DNA from: CAWGXZ01 sp963826695
GTDB taxonomy: Bacteria > Pseudomonadota > Gammaproteobacteria > Burkholderiales > Burkholderiaceae_C
NCBI GenBank assembly: GCA_963826695.1
Contig: CAWGXZ010000004.1
Span: 806,001 to 870,000, forward strand
Reading direction: 5' to 3'
DNA: 64,000 nucleotides
In this document: positions 57,897 to 64,000 of the stretch, in pieces
How positions within the stretch are numbered: position 1 is the first letter of the stretch
Layout of the letters: every line of letters begins with the position of its first letter
Notes under the pieces: generated by a model
The model's database searches: none
What the model was told of the DNA's origin: nothing
Seen by the model: the letters and a program-made list of their open reading frames with translations, nothing else
Made by a program: the position numbers and the translations under genes

Positions 57897-58919
57897 ATGA
57901 CCATGGACGAGCGTGCCCGAACCCTGCTGAAGACGCTGGTCGAACGCTATATCGCCGATGGTCAGCCGGTCGGTTCACGCACCCTGTCGAAAGCCTGCGG
58001 GCTCGACCTGTCGCCGGCGACCATCCGCAATGTGATGGCCGACCTCGAGGAGCTCGGGCTGATCGTCAGCCCGCACACGAGTGCGGGGCGGATACCGACG
58101 GCGCGAGGCTACCGGCTCTTCGTCGACACCATGCTGACCGTCCGTTCGACAAACGCGGCCGACGTACAGGCGATGCCGGCGCGGCAACTGCAGGCCGATC
58201 AGCCGCAGCGTGTGATCGCGAACGCGGCCAACTTGCTGTCGAGTCTGTCGAACTTCGTCGGTGTCGTGACGGCACCTCGCAAGGCGAGCGTGTTTCACCA
58301 TATCGAGTTCATGCGGCTGTCGGAAAGGCGCGTGCTGGTGATCCTGGTGGCGCCCGATGGCGATGTGCAGAACCGGGTCATCTTCACCACGCAGGACTAT
58401 GCCCACGCGCAACTCGCCGAGGCCAGCAACTACCTCAACAGCCACTATGCGGGACTGACGATCGAGGCGGTGCGTGAGCGGTTGAAGACCGAGGTCGAGG
58501 CGCTGCGCGGCGAAATCGCTGCCCTGATGCAGGCTGCCGTCGAGGCTGGCGGCGAGGCCATGGCCGACAGCCGCGATCAGGTGGTCGTCGCCGGTGAGCG
58601 CAATCTGTTGACCGTGCAGGATTTTTCCGGCGACATGCGCAGCCTGCGCCGGCTCTTCGACATGTTCGAGCAAAAGACCGAACTGATGCGTCTGCTCGAC
58701 GTCAGCAGCCAGGCCGAAGGTGTTCGCATTTACATCGGCGGAGAAAGCATGATCGTCCCGTTCGAGGAGCTTTCAGTCGTTTCTGCACCGTACGAAGTCG
58801 ACGGCCAGGTGGTCGGTACGCTCGGCGTGATCGGACCGACTCGGATGGCGTACGACCGGATGATCCAGATCGTCGACATCACCTCACGCCTGGTAACCAA
58901 TGCCTTGAGCACCAAGTAG
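57897..58919 (+). CDS. hrcA: heat-inducible transcription repressor HrcA
   Basis: A 340-residue repressor that binds CIRCE elements upstream of groES-groEL and dnaKJ operons and depends on GroEL for folding. The winged helix covers about residues 3-75: LLKTLVERYIADGQPVGSRTL, SPATIRNVMADLEELGLI and SPHTSAGRIPTARGYRLFVD. The C-terminal GAF-like and dimerisation regions end in VTNALSTK. The ATG at 57897 is the first in frame after the divergent nadK gene; a second ATG at 57903 is also possible. Confidence 0.95.
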   Translation: MTMDERARTLLKTLVERYIADGQPVGSRTLSKACGLDLSPATIRNVMADLEELGLIVSPHTSAGRIPTARGYRLFVDTMLTVRSTNAADVQAMPARQLQADQPQRVIANAANLLSSLSNFVGVVTAPRKASVFHHIEFMRLSERRVLVILVAPDGDVQNRVIFTTQDYAHAQLAEASNYLNSHYAGLTIEAVRERLKTEVEALRGEIAALMQAAVEAGGEAMADSRDQVVVAGERNLLTVQDFSGDMRSLRRLFDMFEQKTELMRLLDVSSQAEGVRIYIGGESMIVPFEELSVVSAPYEVDGQVVGTLGVIGPTRMAYDRMIQIVDITSRLVTNALSTK

Positions 58920-58951
58920 GTCGCGCCGGGCGCGCAGCACCACAGACTGCC

Positions 58952-58957
58952 TACACT
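58952..58957 (+). promoter_or_regulatory. possible -10 element upstream of the small secreted protein gene
   Basis: TACACT lies 49 nt before the chosen ATG at 59007 and 13 nt before an earlier in-frame ATG at 58971. The -35 region is not recognisable. Confidence 0.25.
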
Positions 58958-59006
58958 TGCCATACCGCGCATGCAGACGACTGCAGCATCACCGTATCGA
59001 GGACCC

Positions 59007-59411
59007 ATGACTATTCGCACGAACCATTTGATTTCCGCCTTGCTGGCGGCCTTTATCGGCACCACCGCTGTTGCAGCGGACAACGCCGCCGCGACGCCAA
59101 CACCCGTACCCCGCGCCGTGCCGAGCGGTGGCGATGCTGGTTCCATGCCCGCGCCGACACACGCTGCGACGGACGTGCAACGTGCAGCAGTCGGTCCCCG
59201 CGTCGGAGGCAGCGCTGCGGATGCGGAATTCCGCGCAGCCATTCAGAAGTCCGGTGCCGACTTCCGAAAGGCACGCACCGAGTGTCGTACCAAGAAAGGC
59301 GACGAGCAGCGCAGCTGCACCAAGGGAGCGCGTGCTGCAATGACGGCCAGCCGTGCCGAAGCCAAGGCAAAGCACGACCAGGCGGTGCTCGACGCCAGGG
59401 CCAAGCGCTGA
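59007..59411 (+). CDS. small secreted alanine-rich protein, function unknown
   Basis: A 134-residue protein with a signal peptide (LISALLAAFIGTTAVAA), start chosen at 59007 because GAGGA is just upstream. An Ala/Pro-rich linker is followed by a charged helix with two cysteines (CRTKKGDEQRSC), then Ala/Arg/Lys-rich helix to the end. No family is recognised. It sits between hrcA and a tRNA gene. Confidence 0.65.
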   Translation: MTIRTNHLISALLAAFIGTTAVAADNAAATPTPVPRAVPSGGDAGSMPAPTHAATDVQRAAVGPRVGGSAADAEFRAAIQKSGADFRKARTECRTKKGDEQRSCTKGARAAMTASRAEAKAKHDQAVLDARAKR

Positions 59412-59442
59412 GTCGGTGGCCAGTCCCGCGGAACTGCCTGCC

Positions 59443-59448
59443 TACAAT
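59443..59448 (+). promoter_or_regulatory. possible -10 element of the tRNA gene
   Basis: TACAAT occurs 8 nt before the 5' end of the tRNA. Spacing suits a promoter with very little 5' leader. The -35 region is weak. Confidence 0.4.
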
Positions 59449-59456
59449 CGACCTGC

Positions 59457-59533
59457 GGGCCGTTAGCTCAGTTGGTTAGAGCAGAGGACTCATAATCCTT
59501 TGGTCGCAGGTTCAAGTCCTGCACGGCCTACCA
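59457..59533 (+). tRNA. tRNA with CAU anticodon, probably tRNA-Ile2 (lysidine type)
   Basis: A 77-nt tRNA with encoded CCA: acceptor GGGCCGU/ACGGCCU, discriminator A, D arm GCUC/GAGC, anticodon arm with loop CUCAUAA (anticodon CAU at 59491-59493), T arm GCAGG-UUCAAGU-CCUGC. C4-G69 and C5-G68 in the acceptor stem, with C11-G24 and U12-A23 in the D stem, match determinants for TilS modification in E. coli tRNA-Ile2 rather than elongator Met (U4, A5 in E. coli). A tRNA-Met identity cannot be excluded without comparison. Confidence 0.92.
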
Positions 59534-59656
59534 AATGCGGGTTGCTTACTGCCGATACTCGCTCGCTTGGCCGCACACCGGAGCAGCGGCAGATTGGCCG
59601 ACATTCTCTCTTGAAGTGGGGCTCATTGCCGCGGTTGCGCACGCAATGCAATAGTG

Positions 59657-59692
59657 GAGAAAGGTGCCTCATTACAATGAGGCACCTTTCTC
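59657..59692 (+). repeat. 17-bp perfect inverted repeat upstream of the H-NS-like gene
   Basis: Two 17-nt arms (59657-59673 and 59676-59692) are exactly complementary, separated by 2 nt (AC). TACAAT, a good -10 hexamer (59673-59678), spans the centre. The end is 12 nt before the ATG at 59705. In DNA it may be an operator over a promoter; in RNA it may be a hairpin, but it has no following U tract. Confidence 0.85.
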
Positions 59693-59704
59693 TGTCTGAA
59701 TCCC

Positions 59705-60199
59705 ATGGCACAAACCTTCGCCCAGCTCCAGAAACAGATCTCAGAACTCGAGGCGCAGGCAGCGCGTCTGAAAAGTTCCGAGATTCCCGGAGTGATTCGG
59801 CAGATCCGTGAACTTGTCTCGACTTACGAGATAACGGCAGAGCAGATCTTTGGGGAAGTTGCAGAGCCTCGCGCCAAGTCCCGACCCGCACAATCCGAAG
59901 GATCGACGCTGTATGCCGATGCAGACGGAAATACCTGGGTGGGCAGGGGCAAGCGTCCGCAATGGCTTCGTGACGCACTCGCTGCCGGCCACACGCTGGA
60001 CGAGTTTCGGAAAAACCAGCCGGCTCGTCGCAAAGGCAAAGCCACAGTGGGCGGCGGGAAGGCAACTGCCAAACGCCAGGGTGCGGGGCGTGCCAAGTTC
60101 AGCGATGGCAGTCGGAGTTGGAGTGGTTTCGGACCGCAACCCGGGTGGCTGAGGGAAGCGATTGCGTCGGGCCGCGGCCTCGACGAATTCAAGGTCTGA
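59705..60199 (+). CDS. H-NS family nucleoid protein with duplicated DNA-binding module
   Basis: A 164-residue H-NS-like protein. A coiled coil for oligomerisation is at about 3-45. The first C-terminal module (70-101) contains GNTWVGRGKRPQWLRDAL, with the H-NS core GRGKRPxWL that contacts the minor groove. After a basic Ala/Gly/Lys linker (102-130) a second copy of equal length (131-162) reads SWSGFGPQPGWLREAI; 14 of 32 aligned positions are identical, but the Arg/Lys of the core are replaced by Phe/Pro/Gln. Likely a xenogeneic silencer or chromosome-structuring protein; the second copy may have reduced or altered DNA contact. No clear ribosome-binding site. Confidence 0.9.
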   Translation: MAQTFAQLQKQISELEAQAARLKSSEIPGVIRQIRELVSTYEITAEQIFGEVAEPRAKSRPAQSEGSTLYADADGNTWVGRGKRPQWLRDALAAGHTLDEFRKNQPARRKGKATVGGGKATAKRQGAGRAKFSDGSRSWSGFGPQPGWLREAIASGRGLDEFKV

Positions 60200-60208
60200 C
60201 CGCGGAAT

Positions 60209-60239
60209 GGAGCGGCATCGCGCTTTCGCGAGCCGCTCC
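60209..60239. terminator. hairpin between convergent genes, possible bidirectional terminator
   Basis: GGAGCGGC (60209-60216) pairs with GCCGCTCC (60232-60239), and TCGCG/CGCGA pair inside around CTTT, giving a long GC-rich stem with one unpaired A. It lies between the convergent H-NS-like gene and the SRPBCC gene. There is no T tract on either strand, so termination is only inferred. Confidence 0.5.
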
Positions 60240-60250
60240 CAGAGTTCTCG

Positions 60251-60859
60251 TCAGAGGCTGGTCGTCGTGCTACTGGTAGAGCCGGAGCTTTCCCCAGCGC
60301 TAGGCGTTACGGTGCTGCCACCCTGAACGGTGCCACGCCATGCGCCGGTCTCGCGATGACGCGTCTCGAGAAAGTCGGCGAAGCGCTGCAGGTTGCCACC
60401 CAGTTCGAACTTGACGGCGCCAAAAGCCGAACCGATCTTCTCGACCAGCGTCGACGGCTCGTACTCCATGCGCAGCGTGACGCGAGTTGATTCAGGCGAA
60501 AGCGACTGGAAGCTCACGACCCCCGAATTTCGCGGACCACTGGTGCTGCGCCAGGCGATGCGCTTGTCGGGAATTTGCGAGGTGATCTCCGAGTGCCAGT
60601 GCTCTTCCTTGCCGGCGATCCGGGCACGCCAGTGAAGGTGCGTGTCGTCGAGCTGCCTCACCTCTTCGACGCCCGACATGAACTTCGGGAACTCCTCGAA
60701 CTGCGTGAACTGGTTGTAGGCGGTACTCACCGGTACCTGAACGTCAACGGTTTCTTCGACCGAAGGGCGTGATCCGGTCTGGGCGTTTTGTCCCATGCGC
60801 TTCTTGAGTACGACGCCGCCCGCGGCGAGTGCAGCGACGGCGATGAGTTTTCCGAGCAT
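60251..60859 (-). CDS. SRPBCC (polyketide cyclase/dehydrase-like) protein with N-terminal hydrophobic segment
   Basis: A 202-residue protein. The ATG at 60859 is preferred to one at 60919 because GGAG lies upstream. A hydrophobic N-terminus (MLGKLIAVAALAAGGVVLKKR) could be a membrane anchor. Residues 38-180 form an SRPBCC/cyclase-like domain: VEETVDVQVPVSTAYNQFTQFEEFPKFMSGVEEV, LHWRARIAGKEEHWHSEI and MEYEPSTLVEKIGSAFG. The tail is Ser/Thr-rich. The family binds hydrophobic ligands, but no ligand or function is known for this type, often annotated as stress-linked. Confidence 0.8.
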   Translation of the reverse strand: MLGKLIAVAALAAGGVVLKKRMGQNAQTGSRPSVEETVDVQVPVSTAYNQFTQFEEFPKFMSGVEEVRQLDDTHLHWRARIAGKEEHWHSEITSQIPDKRIAWRSTSGPRNSGVVSFQSLSPESTRVTLRMEYEPSTLVEKIGSAFGAVKFELGGNLQRFADFLETRHRETGAWRGTVQGGSTVTPSAGESSGSTSSTTTSL

Positions 60860-60934
60860 TTGAGTCTCCTGGAGCAAGGCCGATTGGCCAACCGGATGGA
60901 GCAGCATTTGCCGTGCCAATGACCGGCGCGCGGT

Positions 60935-62413
60935 TTATCGCTCGATGTCGCCCAGGCACAGAAGCTTCATCTCGACATAGTCCTCGATGCCATGGCGCGA
61001 ACCTTCGCGGCCGAGGCCCGACTGCTTGACGCCGCCGAACGGCACCTCGGTGGTTGCAAAGAGGCCGGTGTTGACGCCGATCATCCCGTATTCGAGCGCC
61101 TCGCCGACGCGGAAGATCCGGCCTATATCGCGGCTGTAGAAGTAGCCCGCCAGGCCGAATTCCGTCGAGTTGGCGGCATCGATCGCCTCCTGTTCGGTCT
61201 TGAAGCGGAACACCGGGGCGAACGGGCCGAATGTCTCCTCGCGTGCACAGAGCATGTCGCTTGTCGCCTCGGCGAGAACCGTGGCCTCGAAAAAGCGGCC
61301 GCCCTGACGCTTGCCGCCGGTGACGATCTTCCCGCCCTTGGCAACGGCGTCGGCAATGTGTCGCTCGACCTTGGCGATGGCCTGGTCGTCGATCAACGGC
61401 CCCTGCGTGACGCCGCTTTCGAAGCCGTTGCCCACCTGGATCGCTTTCGACTTCGCCGCAAGCTGCTCGACGAAACTGTCGTAGACGCCTTCCTGGACGT
61501 AGATGCGGTTGGCGCAGACGCAGGTCTGTCCGGCATTGCGGTACTTGCTGGCAATGGCGCCTTCGACGGCGCTCGCGACGTCGGCGTCATCGAAGACGAT
61601 GAACGGCGCGTTGCCGCCCAACTCGAGCGAGAGCTTCTTGACCGTCGGCGCGCTTTGCTGCATCAGGATGCGCCCGACCTCGGTCGATCCCGTGAACGAC
61701 AGGTGACGCACGACATCGCTCGCGCACAGCACCTCGCCGATCTCGATCGAACGCTGCGAGTCGGCGGTGAGGATGTTCAGCACCCCTGGCGGCATGCCGG
61801 CGCGCTGGGCGAGTTCGGCAACAGCCAGCGCCGAGAGCGGCGTCTGCTCGGCGGGTTTGATGATCACCGTGCAGCCCGCTGCCAGCGCAGGCGCCACCTT
61901 GCGGGTGATCATGGCGATCGGGAAGTTCCACGGCGTGATCGCTGCACAGACGCCGATCGGCTGCTTGATGACGAGGTAGCGCTTGTTGGCGTCGGTGGTC
62001 GGAATCGTCTCGCCATAGATGCGCCGGCCCTCCTCGGCGAACCATTCGACGAAGCTCGCACCGTAGGCGACTTCGCCCCTGGCTTCCGCGAGCGGCTTGC
62101 CTTGCTCGGCCGTCATGATCCGCGCCAGATCGTCGGCGTTCTGCATCAGCAGGTCGTACCAGGCATGCAGGATCGCGGCCCGCTGCTTGGCCGTGCGCTT
62201 GCGCCATTCGGGCCAGGCCGCATTGGCCGCGGCGATCGCCGCGTCGGCGTCTGCAGCGCCGAGGTTGGCCACATCGACGAGCTTTTGTCCAGTTGCCGGG
62301 TCGTCGACGTCGAAGCGCGAATCGCCCGGCAACCACTCGCCGCCGACAAGCGCATGGGTCTTCAGCAACGTCGGGTCGGCCAGGGTCGAAAGCGGTGAAG
62401 TCTTCATATCCAT
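60935..62413 (-). CDS. gabD: succinate-semialdehyde dehydrogenase
   Basis: A 492-residue NAD(P)-dependent aldehyde dehydrogenase closest to GabD. ITPWNFPIAMITRKVAPALAAGC, the catalytic Glu in LSLELGGNAPFIVF and the catalytic Cys in AGQTCVCANRIYV are present; ETFGPFAPVFRF completes the family set. Known role: oxidises succinate semialdehyde to succinate. The ATG at 62413 follows GGAG by a normal distance; an ATG two codons later is possible. No gabT is adjacent. Confidence 0.9.
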   Translation of the reverse strand: MDMKTSPLSTLADPTLLKTHALVGGEWLPGDSRFDVDDPATGQKLVDVANLGAADADAAIAAANAAWPEWRKRTAKQRAAILHAWYDLLMQNADDLARIMTAEQGKPLAEARGEVAYGASFVEWFAEEGRRIYGETIPTTDANKRYLVIKQPIGVCAAITPWNFPIAMITRKVAPALAAGCTVIIKPAEQTPLSALAVAELAQRAGMPPGVLNILTADSQRSIEIGEVLCASDVVRHLSFTGSTEVGRILMQQSAPTVKKLSLELGGNAPFIVFDDADVASAVEGAIASKYRNAGQTCVCANRIYVQEGVYDSFVEQLAAKSKAIQVGNGFESGVTQGPLIDDQAIAKVERHIADAVAKGGKIVTGGKRQGGRFFEATVLAEATSDMLCAREETFGPFAPVFRFKTEQEAIDAANSTEFGLAGYFYSRDIGRIFRVGEALEYGMIGVNTGLFATTEVPFGGVKQSGLGREGSRHGIEDYVEMKLLCLGDIER

Positions 62414-62804
62414 CAGGTTGCTCCAGAAAAGTGGGTCGCCGGCGCGCAATCGAGCAGCAAGCAACTCTACCGCCGGGCTGGCGATCGCCCGGCAAAGGGG
62501 TCGCTCAGCCTAAAATTCACCCGCTGAACCGTTCGTTCGTCGGCTCGGCGGCCCGGAGGTGCGCAAGCGAGAGGCACCCGCGGTTGCGGCAGGCTGCCGC
62601 CAGTCGCCCGCTGGCAGCGGTCCGCAAAGCGGTGCCGGGATTGTCGCCACATGCCGATTCGAAGTCCGGCGACCCTGTTGTCCGCGAAGACGAACCGAGC
62701 GCGGCGAATAACCTTGACCTTGCCGACAGGCGCAACTTCCGAGCGGTTTCCCAGCCGGCCGCCCGCAGCCTCACCCGACGGCAACGCAACTTCCAGGAAT
62801 GCCC
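62414..62804 (+). other. long spacer and presumed leader of alaS
   Basis: A 391-bp divergent spacer with no convincing gene on either strand. TAAAAT at about 62509-62514 resembles a -10 element and would produce a leader of roughly 285 nt. The leader is GC-rich with short inverted repeats, for example GCGGCAG/CTGCCGC near 62586. No T-box (absent from this group) or recognised riboswitch was identified. Confidence 0.4.

Positions 62805-64000
<1,196 letters not shown>

Noticed and set aside
59457..59533. tRNA as the attachment site of a genomic island containing the H-NS-like gene
   Set aside because: No integrase and no direct repeat of the tRNA 3' end was noticed downstream; the following genes look chromosomal.

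Overview
The window is a GC-rich chromosomal segment from a betaproteobacterium, most likely a member of Burkholderiales. That reading rests on gene order (pilMNOPQ-aroKB-gltBD-mlaFEDACB, murA-his, rsmD-coaD-ferredoxin, pth-rplY-prs-tRNA-Gln-ispE-lolB-TPR-mutM), on a Gram-negative OmpC-like porin, and on the dense use of 4-nt start/stop overlaps. Nearly all of it is core metabolism and envelope housekeeping. No prophage, CRISPR array, defence island or secretion cluster was seen.

Layout. 1-3.0 kb: the start of coq7 (cut by the left edge), a porin with a clean terminator, then a decayed group II intron lodged directly behind that terminator. 3.0-7.4 kb: lysA and lptM on the minus strand, cyaY, and the penicillin-binding protein 1A gene. 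7.6-16.6 kb: the type IV pilus alignment and secretin operon pilMNOPQ, a large Ig-like lipoprotein gene, then shikimate-pathway aroK and aroB. 16.7-17.4 kb: a lone REP-associated (Y1/HUH) transposase. 17.5-27.8 kb: glutamate synthase gltBD and the complete Mla phospholipid-transport operon. 28-33.8 kb: zwf divergent from tal-pgi, followed by a coupled HAD phosphatase and a lipoprotein peptidase. 33.9-36.8 kb: a TetR regulator divergent from an ABC exporter pair, and a BolA-like gene. 36.9-45.8 kb: murA, hisGDCBHAF (without hisI/hisE), rsmD, coaD and a ferredoxin. 45.8-52.3 kb (minus strand): a DUF4124-like protein, pth, rplY, prs, tRNA-Gln, ispE, lolB and a TPR protein. 52.4-58.9 kb: mutM-mutY, then rapZ, recN and nadK on the minus strand, divergent from hrcA. 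59-64 kb: a small secreted protein, a CAU tRNA, an H-NS-like gene, an SRPBCC protein, gabD, and the 5' part of alaS cut by the right edge.

Functional themes are envelope building (PBP1A, MurA, LptM, Mla, LolB, porin), type IV pili, amino-acid biosynthesis (Lys, His, aromatic, Glu), central carbon metabolism (Zwf, Tal, Pgi), and DNA repair and stress control (MutM, MutY, RecN, HrcA).

The items that depart most from the ordinary are the Ig-like lipoprotein inside the pil-aro cluster, a coaD gene with no ATG/GTG/TTG start before its catalytic motif, an H-NS-like protein with two DNA-binding modules behind a 17-bp inverted repeat, a his operon that stops at hisF, and the intron relic at the porin terminator. 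No convincing undescribed multi-gene system was found.
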